Shown here: positions 37,701 through 49,578 of the stretch, piece after piece | Numbering within the stretch: the first letter of the stretch is position 1 | Layout of the letters: each line of letters opens with the position of its first letter | NCBI GenBank assembly: GCA_003864495.1 | Contig: ML133388.1 | Span: 2,294,738 to 2,358,737 of the forward strand | Direction: 5' to 3' | From: Nemopilema nomurai | Taxonomy: Eukaryota; Cnidaria; Scyphozoa; Rhizostomeae; Rhizostomatidae | Length of the DNA: 64,000 nucleotides | The notes under the pieces: generated by a model | The model's input: the letters and a program-made list of their open reading frames with translations, nothing else | What the model was told of the DNA's origin: nothing | Databases searched by the model: none | Position numbers and translations under genes: made by a program

Positions 37701-40700
37701 ATATTCAATTACGTCCAAAGGTACATGGAATGCTCTGACCTTCTTGAAAATTTCGTTGATTCATCATGTAGATAGATTTTAAAAAGTCCCACGTTTTTAT
37801 TAATGTTATTTTACATTCTCCTTTTTTCAAAAAACGTTCAATTTTATGAGTTTTGAAATTTTCTGGGCTATAAAATTAGAAAATGGCCTCAATAGTCAAA
37901 AATTTGAATATATTCTCAGGCAAGGAAGCATGAAAGAAAACGATACCAAGCTTCTTTCAGACTGCTCAGCTGCTAAATATATATGTTAGCTAGGTACTAA
38001 AGGAGCAGGGGCCATAACGCCACCAACAAACTATTCTTAAAGGGCCCCAAAGCAAGGGGGAGTTGAGAACACCCTTTACTGTTGTACTTTAAACCCTCAT
38101 AACGTATACGATAAGAGTTCAAAGAATGCCCTTTTCAAGACAAACGAGGATGCTTTTACGAACATAGATAGTCAATCAGGAGTCCTTATTCAGGCCTATT
38201 AGTTTGGTTCTTTGACTCAGAATGGTAGAATAATGAATAAGGAATTTCCGAGAGAACCTAATTTTAGGAATTATTTTGCTTTTATTTTGGGCAATTGCTC
38301 AAGAAGAATTTAAAAGCCGAGGATGAATTCTTAACTTCGTGCAATTTATTCCTTTGCATAGAAGATTTTTTGAAGATCAGGCAGTTAACCAGGCTGCCAA
38401 GGTTGCTACATATCAACAATTGAGTTTAGGGGTCATTTTGGGAGATTCTGTAACTTAAGAAGATCAACTTGCAAGCGTCATCACATCATGCTTCAAGTAA
38501 CATTAACCAAGTTGTAGCAGTGAGATTTTGTTATTCCTTTGCGAAGTAATGCCTTCTTTTAATGCTAGATAATCCCAGCTCTGATTTGCTATTGGTCAAA
38601 CTTGACGCATCTTCCTTACAACTGTCCAATTTTAAAACAGTATTTCCCTCCATAAGCACTACCCATTCAAAATTAAACATTAAAAAAAGATTAAACTCGA
38701 GATGAATTGAGAACTGTTTGCTGGACCTGATTTTGAGGTAAGAAATCTGAGCAACAGAGTCAAATAGACGTGTTTGTATTCACAGCTGCTTTTGTCCTCA
38801 CGTCTTTGCAGAAGAACCTGTACTCTTTGTGAAACGACTTTCATGTATAATTCTGTGTTTAAACGAGGAAGTGCCTAAAACAAGTCTCTTTGCCTTGATT
38901 AACAGTAGCTAAAAGCGTCGGGAAAGGGCCTAAGTAGATATTTGCATTGGTTGTAATGAAAGAGCACTATTGGCGCTGGATTCGTCTGAAGTAAAACATA
39001 CGTGATTAGCTGCTAAACAGCTTTCCAAGACACTTGCAGCTTTTACCAAGCTACAGAGACTCCTATTTCCAAATCCATTGATTCATCGTGCAAGGTTTTA
39101 ACACAGAAACTAAGAGTTTTCGCCACGACTTTTTGCCGTATGTTTGAACTTATGAATTTTTCCTTAAGAATGTCAACATTGGCGAGAAAACGTTCATCAA
39201 TGGGCGAGTAACAGTCCTTGAATCCTTTCATTGACTTTCTACAGTAATTGTTACCCTGTCGCCTTCTCTCAAGCTCAACCTATAACCTTGGCTTAGTGAT
39301 TACTCCATTTCAAAGGGTCAAATTGTTGTTCTAGCTTAAGTAGAGCTTAATCCATTTTTAGACTTACAAGCTTACCTTTTGCATAATTTTTTTTAGACTT
39401 AGTGATTAGACAATGCGATGGAGCTTAGATGGTTAGAAGTTGTTATCGCAAAATTTTGCAATTCAATATTCTCTGCAACCTAAGAATACTGTAATTTTTT
39501 GGGCCAGCATCATGTCAAGCAATCATTCCGGGTTCCCAAGGGTCTTCGGGATTCTGATTATCAGTCACGAGGGAAAATAGGCGAGTTCGTTCCTAAACCA
39601 TGAGAGGGAAGTCATTCTTGCCGATTTATCATTGATTGGTAATAGATGTGATATGAGTTAAATTGTAACAAATATATGTGAACTTGAAACTCTTTTGCCT
39701 CAGCTTCATATCTTTGCTTATAGGAATAAAAGCATAGGAACTGACGCTAAAAAGCAAAGGCCAAACGACATTGTAAGTAAAGAAGTGAATTGATTATTTA
39801 GTCGCCTTTTTAATATCCCAAAGACATTGCTTGATTCAACTGCTAAACACTATCAGGCTACTGTAGCCTTCTTGTTGATGCCTTTCCCCTTTGCAACACA
39901 TGTAATAGCATAGCCAGGTAACCAGAGAGTGGCAACCCTCCCCAAAGAAAAAAGATTTGTACTTAGGAAGGCATAAACCCACCAAGAACATTTTCACGGT
40001 TTGAAAATACTCCAAGAAAGCAATTGCCTCTTTGATTCCCTTCAAGAGAACGACTATGGCTACATCAATGAATAGTTACACAGATCTAACTAGATTTTTT
40101 TCATTTTTATTTGGCTGTATGGACATGGATGCGACCAAGTCATATAAATATTGAGCAATTGTTCATCTTTCATACATTATCCTTTAGTAGTCTGGTCTTT
40201 GTGCTGAAACGTAGTAGCGAATCTGTGACTGTGTTTTCCCTGAGATGACCCCCTGCCCACTGGGGCGAAGAAATTTTAGGACTTGAAAGGGAACTTAAGA
40301 ACATTCCAAAAATGATAACCGGTATTTTTGGATATCCAAAATTAGATTGTTCACGTTTGATTGCCATTAGAAGAAAGGACCTTTCACCAATATTGACGTT
40401 TTAACTGTATGGAGTTGAAGAAACATTCAGTTAAAAATAGAAGCTACAACACTTGGCCTAGTATCATTGTTTTCAATTTCACTGACGCTGGGGCCACAGT
40501 TTTGGATGTAAAAGGAAAAGCTGATGTTGGATTCAAAAGCAAATGAGATCTATTAATAGACAATATGGATTTGACTCCATTGCCCATCTGTAAAATGCCG
40601 TAGACAAAATATGTTCTCCAATTCTTTTATGTAAAAGCCTGTTGTTGAAGAATGTTTTTGTTGTCGTAAACGTCTTAATTTTTCCTGATCTGTTTACCCA

Positions 40701-42424
40701 ATGCAACTCTGTCATCTTTAAAATATTGGTTTAAGTTATTCATAACAGCTGTGTCTCAAAGAAAACTACTTAACAGCGAAAAGTAACTGCAGTGAAAATA
40801 TCAGCTAACACGACGTCGATGAATCGTATTTGCAAACTGGTTTTATGAAACACAAATAGATCCAGGGGTAGCAAAAACCGAGTTTTGATTTGTTTTTCAA
40901 CATCATGCCTTTGACCTAGAGTTAGAGAAAACAGACTCAAGAATGGAATCATAAAGCTTGTCTATTTGCTTCTCTACTTTACTTTTGTTTTCTGTTACTT
41001 AAATATCTTGGCCACTGGAAGTAGAATAGAAGCGACAATGGCTCCTTGAAGAACTCCTGCCAAATGTTTTGGGAGGTGTATTTGGAAAGTGTATTAGAAG
41101 GCGTGTGCATCCTTAGAGAAACTACTGTTTTCTAGCCAACTTTCAAAGCTTCTCTCAAGAATGATAAAAACACAAAACAAACAAGCATTCTCAAAACACA
41201 GTTCCCAACAGTCCACAATTTATTTTTAAGTAATCGTTTCCTCCACGCTGTTCTAGTTTTCCAACAACCACAACAACGATGCATCTTCTTTGTAAATTAC
41301 CAAAGAAAGTTTTTCTTTTCTGTTAGGCCCACCGGGATGTTAATCCATGGATGATCTTTGCTAAATAGCTTCACGCTGACCACCATATCGCCATGGTTAT
41401 GCATTTTAGGCCTACTTTGTTTTTCAGTTCTGCTTCTTTCCTATTGAAAGAGAATAGGAAAACCTCTGTGCTGCAGTATTACTTCCACCCGCACGAATTG
41501 ACTCCCAAAGACCGATCTTGAAGAACGGCAATCAAAAACAATGATTTTTAGAAATCTCAGCGGCCAGAAAGGAAACTTTTCTTGGTGGAAATGCTCTTTG
41601 CAACAAGGAAGAAAATTTTGGCTGGAATCACATCTGACGTGAGGCCTGTGATAGCCGCCATATTGTTTGAAAAGACCCAGTCTCAGCAACGACTTTTCCA
41701 ATTTTACTCTTATGCTGTTTCTGCTCTTTTTTACTGTTTTTTTGCAGCCACAATGCCATTTAACATTGAATCCAAATAATGTTGTCATTTATAAACAAAC
41801 TATGACAATCCGAAATGACGAGACAGAAGGGACGAAATGCCCAGTTTTTCAAATTGCAATTAAATTCCCAGGCACTGTATTACTTGGTGCATACAAACAG
41901 CTGTCTCTTTTGAAGGTCTCTGAATTCAAATGTTTTGGAGAAAATTCTCACTGTCAGCGATGAACTGTTCGGAATAGTTGACATTTCGTCTGGCTTCTAT
42001 TGACCGTTATCGTCAAACAAACTGCACAAAAGCAAATTGCGGTCTGGTGTAAATTCAGGAGTCTAGAAAGTACATTGAATAGAGAGCGAATGTATCAACC
42101 ACTGTTAGAGGAAATGTTACAGTTTAATAACAAGAATACGCGGTCCGTGTTGTTTGGTGTTTCGTTCTTGACAGATGTGGTTTTAGCTAACATTTTCATC
42201 AGCTTTGTGCTATTTGTTAGACGGATTTGCCCATGACTAAACCCATTTATGAATCTTTTAAATATCACTTCTTCTTTCCCCATTATTGAGTTCGCAGATA
42301 ATTGCGTGACAGCATTGTGTTACTGTGTTGGCCTCCAATTGAATATGGATGTTTCGACATGGTTTTGTTTAACATGTGCAGCATTTTAATGGGATGAAGG
42401 CATTTATGTGTAATCGCATTTCAG

Positions 42425-42531
42425 GCAGTGTTATGGTTGCAACCGCGGCTCGAGTCTTGCAGATAGCGCCGGATTTACAGATGCACTGACATACACCGCT
42501 GCAGTCAACGGTCAAGGACACCAACTATATA
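42425..42531 (+). CDS. Candidate exon upstream of the PH-domain exon
   Basis: A 107-base, GC-richer segment lies between CGCATTTCAG (ending 42424) and a strong donor GTGAGT (42532). In the frame inherited from 23948-24015 it is fully open: QCYGCNRGSSLADSAGFTDA then LTYTAAVNGQGHQLY, leaving one A. The other two frames contain stops. It can pass into the PH exon in frame only through the acceptor at 46917-46918. Through the acceptor at 46937-46938 it reads Asn-Met-stop, in which case it would be 5' UTR. Confidence 0.6.
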
Positions 42532-43012
42532 GTGAGTACACTTGAGTTTACGTTATATCCCTCTTGCTTTATCGTATCAAATCTCTTATAGTTTATTGCT
42601 TTATCGGCTGTCTGTCTAAAGAAATTGTGCTTTCCTTACTTCATAATGGTGGAAAAGGCTTTGCACCCGTTATGGTGGCAGATATAATTCCTGCTCACAT
42701 TGCCCATTGACTATTTGGCGTAAGACCTATCCCACATTGGTAAACTTTTATTGGTGCGTCGAAAAGGTTCTGTAGAGCTATAGAAACAAACGTCTGAAGC
42801 CGGCGACTCTTATCGCTCGCGTAGCAACTTGTCAAGATCAAACATGGGTGATGCGAAGTTTATTGCAACATGGAAACAAAGCCGATGATAATTTCTCTCT
42901 AACATTAAAATTGGTATGTTTTGCAAAAGGTACAATACATTACAAAACTAGCGAAAATTCATAATCAGGATCATTTCAGATGTAAGATATGAGCAATAAA
43001 CGCTCACGCTAT

Positions 43013-43258
43013 CGACAATGCATCCAAAACAATCCACCCATCCACCGACCCACCCCCTCTTCTATAAACAATGTGGTCGTGCTTCAAAACGAAACCACAC
43101 TCTGACGCCCCCCTCCTCTGTTAAAGTTGCACTGCTTTATGAATAATGTTTAGAGGAAAGGGGGGGGGGGGTAGCAGCAAGGCATATGTCAAGGAGAACA
43201 TCAACAGAAACATGGTAGAACATATTTAGGTGTACCTAAGACTTTGGCAGGTATTGTG
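43013..43258. mobile_element. Foldback MITE-like element, copy 2
   Basis: The left end CGACAATGCATCCAAAACAA and the right end CTTTGGCAGGTATTGTGTG are imperfect inverted copies of each other and of the ends of 32672-32942. The same layout recurs: C-rich tract and AAACAATGTGGT on the left, GAATAATGTTTAGAGG and a 12-base G run followed by TAGCAGCAAGGC on the right. More diverged than copy 1. Non-coding. Confidence 0.55.
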
Positions 43259-45024
43259 TGCCTTTGGATTACCACCTGTCAAAAATATCTGCAACAATTA
43301 AGCAAAAGTAAGAATTGCTTTTTGACGGACGGTTGGGCATTTCCTTGAACTTTGCAAGGTTGGATCCAAACATTGCATCCGATCCTTCTTGCACAGAAGC
43401 TCTGCCTAAAGAATATTTTGGTGGATTATCTGCAAATCCAGTGAAATCCATTTGTCTCTAGAGTATGGCATTACGCGTCACGATAGCGCTTTCTCTTCTG
43501 CGAGCGTTAATGATATAACCAGAAAAATAGGGAACGCTCTGTTTAAATACTTTCAAACATGCACAGACTTTGAACACTCGATCTTGTTTAGGCTCTCTGT
43601 AGGCTGTTACGGCAAGTTGTCTTGGTCTGTGTATCGCAGTTAGGGTCTGATGAAAAAGTTATTGAACTTTCGTTCGTAAAAGGTTCATTTAGAGCGGTCA
43701 GATAATTTGAGCTTGGTGTCCCACCTCCCACCCTTCCCCCTTCTTATTTTAGGGTTAAACACGTCCTATAACTCTCTAGTAAATTCCGGAGTGAGAGAAC
43801 GCAAGAAACGTGAGGCTACTTAACAAACAAACAAATAAACATAACTATGACTGATTAATAAACATAATACGAAACAACTATACCATATTTATTAGACTAG
43901 CGTCCAGCCCTACAACATTCTTGCCAGGATCAACATTTTCACTCGTCTCAATTCAAAGAGAAAATATTAGGTGGAGAGGGGGGAAGATCTTTGTGATGTT
44001 ATTTCCTCCCCGAAACTTTATGCTTCATAATCTGTCACTTAAAGTTATAGCGAACTACTTGAATAATGGTCAAAAAAGATACATAGAAAATATCATAGAC
44101 ATTTCTTATCTAGGTAAAATTGAAGGGGTCTAAGCTTGTTACATTAGGGTAGGGAATATTTCAGACAAATTCTCCTGTTTAAACACGATGGTAGGTTGCT
44201 GTCCTGCATGTGAGTGGGCGGTACACAGCAAGCTGGAGTCAAGTCGTTTGAATAACACTGAATTACACTGAAATATGCTTCTTTTCAATGCGTTGTATTC
44301 ACACTTTTTGTGGTCGAGTTAATGAACGGAGCTTGTCAAGTGACTCCGCTAAGCTAACCTCGCTTTGTTTTAACAGTTCTTTAGAATATCTGAAAGTATC
44401 TGAAGTATTTTCTGTAGCTGTTTGAACCCAGATCCCAGGGAAGTATTTTCTGTAGCTGTTTGTCGCGGCAAATCACACTAACATTTAGAAATCTCTAGCC
44501 AAACCTAACACAAGGAAAATTTGGTCGGATACCTAGATTTGTGTTGGTAGGTTTTCACTGACAAACTCCCATCCAGAAAAATGGAGAAACGCGAAGATGA
44601 TAAACTACTTCCTTTAAAGATTATTACGGTTGCCAAAGGTCGGGGGAATTTCTACCACAATCCTCTTCGCATTGTGCAGTTCCAATGGCTTAGTCAATAA
44701 ATTAAAATCTTGATATCATATGAATAGACGTTTGTGCATAAATGACAGAGAGGTCCTGCTAAGGTCATCGTCTCTTGTTTAAATCATTCGAACTTTGAAT
44801 AGCAGGGCTATGATTGTCACTCTCCTTTGGTTAAACAGTGTATATGCTGCTTGCATAGAGCAGATGCCAGAGCTGTTTTCAAGGGATTAATTGCTAAATA
44901 TCTTGGTTATGTATCAAATACCTATGATTCTCTATTGGATAGCAACCATGGCAACCACGTTGCAACAGCAGCAAGGGAGGAAGAGACAGACTTTAGTAAA
45001 AAGGGTGCCGGTCACCCCGATATA

Positions 45025-45386
45025 AGTGAATCAATTTTTCTTTCCTGCTATCCTTAAAATCAAATTACTAGGCTTAGACGCAGAGTTTGGCCCTAATTTT
45101 GAAAGTTATATTGATATTAGTTTTCTATATTGTTTCTCGCATTCGATTTTGTCATACGCACATTTGAATGCAGTAGATGTCTCTCCCACCCCTTTTATTT
45201 GACATCAGCACAGAAATTTAGTGAATCAGTTTTTCTTTCTCTGCTAGCCTTAAGATCAAATCATTAGGCTAAGTATCAGAGTTTGATTCGAATTTTGAAA
45301 GTTATATCGGTCTGAATTCTCTACATTGTTTCATTCCTTAGTATTTATCTTATCATAGGCACATTTTGATAAAGCATCTGTCGTAC
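45025..45386. repeat. Tandem duplication, period 195 bp
   Basis: AGTGAATCA(A/G)TTTTTCTTT begins at 45025 and again at 45220. Both copies continue with GCTA(T/G)CCTTAA, ATCAAAT, TTAGGCT, CAGAGTTTG, TTTTGAAAGTTATAT, TTGTTTC and GCACATTT in the same order. Divergence of roughly 15-20 % by eye indicates an old event. Confidence 0.88.
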
Positions 45387-46938
45387 CTCATAATTTATAT
45401 GGCTTAACCATTGTAGAGAGTAACACTAAAAATTGTAGAGTCTGTTTCTCTTCCTCTGCTGGTCCAAATACTAGCTATTCTGTATACAGAAACATCTTTT
45501 CGAAGTCTCAGTTTATGCGGGAAAATGTCAGGCTTCAGAATTTCCATTCTCAACCTACACACCCTCAGCATTTTCAGAAATTGATAGAGCAGATATTTAA
45601 ACAGCTTGTCATTAATAATTTGCTGCATCTCTCGATTAACGTGTTTTGTCAGAGCACATATTATGGGACATTTTATGGGAAAATCAGCTTCAGGTTGACC
45701 AGAATTAAACACGACACCCCGCTATTTTGACAATAAATTACGCACATCTCCGCCTTACCCCAAAAGGAAAATTAAATTAAAAGCTTACTTGAACTGAAAC
45801 TAACAATCGATGCAAAAAAGTTCCATGCACTTTCTTCGATCATTGTCCTAGAAATTATTTTCAGTTGAATGGAAAAATTATCAGTGGAGCCTTGGTCTTA
45901 TAAAATGAAAGAAGTCTGCCTCATATTTGACTTAATATGAGCACATTTGAGACGTATTATTAAGTCGCTTCTCTAAAGTTTATTTCTTATGATTACAATC
46001 AACCGCAAGAGAAGAACAACACACACGTCTTATTATAAGTAAAATAAGTTATATTGAGCTTTTTGTTTTGTTGTTTGTGATATCGCCGCCAAAAATGTTT
46101 TCGTAAGACTTTTACACAGTTTAATAAACGAAACTATCCTGTGTTGAATGCAGAAAATAATATTCAGGTAGCTTAACTTTGGTTGTTGTTTTAAATGAAA
46201 ACTGAAAATGTTCTCCGTAAATACTCCATAGATTTCAGGACCACCAAATCATAGGCAATCATAGGAATGTAAAAAACTAGGTTTCTGTGAAGAGTTTTTC
46301 AGATAACAAAACACATTTAGAGGAATGTACAAAAACGTTTGAATATAGTCTGTATATTTGAATTTTGTCTGTATTTTCAGACTTTCGCTTCACTTTCTTA
46401 AACGTTTTTAACACCAGTTATTCGTTTTTAAGACCTATTTTAACATCTAATTTATAAGAGAGAAAATTTATGAGAGATTGATAAGATCTAAGGCATAATG
46501 CATTGTTTTTTTGGTTATATTGTTGTATCAGTGAGGTTTTCTACGAACGATTAATTTGTTTTCAGTAACTTCTTTATGTCAGTAAATATTACGCTGTCCA
46601 TTAAATCAATGAACAGTCTTCCCTATGGCAAAAACAACACTTGTATTTGAATAAACGACCTTTCCTTTCATTGTGGTAATCAAGGCTAAAACTCTATCCA
46701 TTTGGTTTTCCACTTGGATTATTTTTCATCTCTAATCGAAAAGGTTATCACTGTGGGGGCATTTATTACGTGCCTCGTTTTTGTTTGCCCCCAAATGTCA
46801 GAATGTGGGTGCAGGTACAACTGATACGTGAATGGGAGCAGGCTTTAACCCCGCTTATGCACGGGTATCTATTTGCGTCTCACATTCAAAGGACTCTCTT
46901 TCTCCCGCCAATTATAAGCTATTCTTTCTTCCATGCAG

Positions 46939-48477
46939 ACATGTAATCCTCTCGCGATGTCGGCCAAAGACGAAGAAATCGTGTATTCTGGACGCGTGAA
47001 GTTCAAGGCTGGTTTTATCAACAGATGGTCAACGGTATTCTGCAGTTTATGCGAGGGATTTCTGCGTGTTTACGAGACTCCCGATACGAGTGCAAAACCC
47101 ATTCACTGTTTCACCAGCAGCACTAGCTGGATATCAGTCAAGCGCGCTCAAGTGAACACCTTGTTCTCTTTGAACGCAACTGACCCAAACACGGTTGGCT
47201 CCAGGATATTTCTATTCGACACCGAGAGTGCGGATTTACTTCATTTATGGCTTCATGGATTCAAAAAGGCGGGCTGGTCATCACCTATAACCGGAGCTAA
47301 GCTCATTGCAAAGAGGGGAACCAGACCAAATAAATCGTACCGGGATTCTGGATTCGGTGGTAGTCTAAGAACAAACAGGAGCCAATCAGAACCTAGCTTT
47401 CTTGTATCAGGAATTACCGGTGATGATATAGACCTGGACCAAACCTATCGTTGGATCGGGCATAGAAGACGGACAAATCTTACTTCTGTGTTCTCTGACA
47501 TAGACATCTCAACAGAGTCTAATGCGGACGAGGATAGCAAACTGACTAAAATGGTACGGAACACAATGCATTCTAAACAGGATAGGCTCATACAACAAAA
47601 CGATGATTCTGGTATGGATGACAAAATGAAAAGGTCCTTCAGTGCGGGCGCAAAAGGGTTTCAGGATATAATACGGACTTCTGATCCGCAAGTCGATACT
47701 AAAGTTGGTCGATTGAGTAAGCGTGGAGCGATTGAAAGAGGCAGAAGTAGCTACCACGAGAAGACCGTTCATGAACCCATTAAGTTAGAAGAACCTGCTC
47801 ACGAGGAAATGATTGTGAATTCTAATGTAGTTCGTGAAAGTTTTGAGAACAAAAACAATGACAAGAATATTGAAGACACGTCTGGAAATCGTAGACCGGA
47901 GCTTCATAAACACCAGTCGGAACCAAACATGGCCAAAAACTATATGAGGCCATCCAGATATGGACGGTTCGATTATTCGCGAATATTTTTTGATCCCACG
48001 CTGTCACCAGACATGAAAGGGAAGCTACTAGAGGCTGAATGCAGGACGCGTAAAACATCGTTAACAAGGCACGGAGAACATATTCGGCTATCGGAGAGCG
48101 ACGAGAATGAGGTAGCCGAAAAATCACCCTCGTACACTAATACGGAAAGCGGCGAACGGGTGGTCCCCAGTGGCGCACTCGAAGTTACGAATATCGATAC
48201 TGGCGAAAAGGACGCAGTTAATGTTAGTTTACGACAGCGTAAATGCAGCAGTGTTGCGTCAGATGGAATCGCAGACTTGAACGTTGATGTTGATGGCGAC
48301 TCGAGCGTATTCCATCCAGGTATCCAAAGCTCCCCAATGTCGTATTTGGAAAGCGGGTATTGTTCGAAAGAGAGTTTGTCAACGAACGAGAGCTTGGATC
48401 AGAGGAAGTCATCTGCGAGCAATTTCGATGAGTTGAACAATAACAACAACGACAAAGTTGATTTCGACAATGAAGAG
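46939..48477 (+). CDS. PH-domain protein, large exon with first PH domain
   Basis: The acceptor TTCTTTCTTCCATGCAG ends at 46938 and the donor GAG|GTAGGT begins at 48478, leaving in phase 0. If translation starts in this exon, the ATG at 46957 (GCGATGT, purine at -3) is the best start. From it, residues about 8-105 form a PH domain: YSGRVKFKAGFINRWSTVFC, then LCEGFLRVYE, an extended loop, SRIFLFDTESADLLHLWLHG and FKKAGW as the C-terminal helix with its hallmark Trp. The next ~400 residues are polar, rich in Ser, Asp, Lys and Arg, with SQSEPSF and HQSEPN motifs and an Asn run near the end, and are probably disordered. In the family, PH domains bind phosphoinositides or proteins. I could not name an ortholog. 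Confidence 0.93.
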
Positions 48478-49529
48478 GTAGGTAGATACAGTTGTATGTT
48501 CTATCATGACGCTTTTTTCTAGATTTGAACAGGGCGGGGAAGAAGAGGGGGGGGGGGGGTGTTGATGGGACTGGCATTGGAGAAGAAGGGGTTTGGTGCA
48601 AGAAGTTAATAACAAGTGCCCTCGATGACAAAGCTTCTGGGTCTAGGAATGAATTCAACGATGCTAGGTAAAAGTATTCGAAAAATTCAAGAAGTGATCA
48701 AATATCTATGAAAACAGGATTATATTATATCGCTCTTCTATTCGATAATCTTTTGAATAGATGTCTTCAATCCTTACAATTTGGATGAGCCTGAAACAAC
48801 GAGGTTAGAATACAAATGATGGAAGAAAGAAGTAGCAGATAAAAGTAATCCATTAAAAGCGCCAGGGTTTTAGTCGTCTGTGCTATTGTTGGGGTATTAT
48901 TATCATAAGCCCTTCAGTCTATGCCGACTAATTTCGATGTGCCATACTGATCCGTTCATTTTTAAAACCATTGATCCATCCAATTTTGTACAGTGGAAAG
49001 CCCTGCTATACTCATTAAAGTTTACAGGGTTTAGCTCACTGTAGAAATAGAATTCTTTGATTAATTATGCTATTCGGCTGTGGTTATTGAAGTAAGTTCG
49101 ATGACTCTTGTTGGCAATCGTTCTAAGAAGAGCTGGAAGAAGAGATTTTGAAAACACAAACAAGTTAGCATTAACAACAACAACAACAACAACAACAGCA
49201 ACAACAACAACAACAGTAGAGTTAGTCACAACAGCAGCAACAGTAACTGTAGTGACAATAACTCCCATCGATAAAGATATGCCTTGTGTTGCCTCTTTCT
49301 TGTAAAGAGGCTTAGCTTCTTCGCAAAATCGTTAGATTTAAAAGAGAATAGTGAAGCAGAACTCCATCTAGTTCGTCTTAATGTGACAGCTTTCACACTA
49401 AAATAATCTTGCTGCAACATCATCTTCAGGATACGCCGCGATTTTCTCGCTAATTGTTTGTTTGTGTAAATAAGTTTTCGAAATCATTTTAATACTTTTT
49501 AGTAATTAAGCTATGCTGTTAAATTGCAG
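48478..49529 (+). other. PH gene intron, 1.05 kb
   Basis: The donor GTAGGT is at 48478 and the acceptor TTAAATTGCAG ends at 49529. It contains a G run (about 48548-48559) and the AAC microsatellite. Reading on from the exon gives only 15 further codons to a stop at 48520-48522, a possible short end if the intron is retained. Confidence 0.85.
49172..49216. repeat. AAC microsatellite
   Basis: About 14 AAC units with one AGC interruption, followed by related AGC/AAC triplets to about 49250. It lies in an intron. Confidence 0.97.
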
Positions 49530-49578
49530 GATTCTCATGAACCGCTGACATCCAGACCTGAAAAAGATTTCAACCAAG
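49530..49578 (+). CDS. PH-domain protein, small second coding exon
   Basis: This 49-base exon lies between TTAAATTGCAG and AAG|GTAATT. Entered in phase 0 it reads DSHEPLTSRPEKDFNQ and leaves in phase 1 with a G. Both junctions keep the frame to the exon at 62021, which is the main support for it. The peptide is polar and belongs to the linker between the PH domains. Confidence 0.85.

Larger units (their letters stand above)
24016..42424 (+). other. Probable 18.4 kb intron of the PH gene
   Basis: This long AT-rich span has no recognised intact gene. It contains the 27-bp minisatellite array (24525-25112), a 20-bp repeat (27421), the SANT-like relic (30324), a MITE-like element (32672), an inverted-repeat element (34031), and motif clusters at 31475, 33766 and 34739. 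It runs between the candidate exons at 23948-24015 and 42425-42531, whose phases match. Other genes with non-coding or unrecognised products cannot be excluded. Confidence 0.45.
42532..46938 (+). other. Intron before the first PH exon, 4.4 kb
   Basis: It runs from GTGAGT to the acceptor TTCTTTCTTCCATGCAG. It contains the second MITE-like element (43013-43258), two copies of a 23-base repeat near 44401-44462 (GAAGTATTTTCTGTAGCTGT, then TTG) and the 195-bp tandem duplication at 45025. No coding exon was recognised. Confidence 0.6.

Noticed and set aside
47822..48658. Minus-strand open frames of 101 and 144 codons opposite the PH exon
   Set aside because: They are shadows of the plus-strand coding exon and its following G-rich intron.
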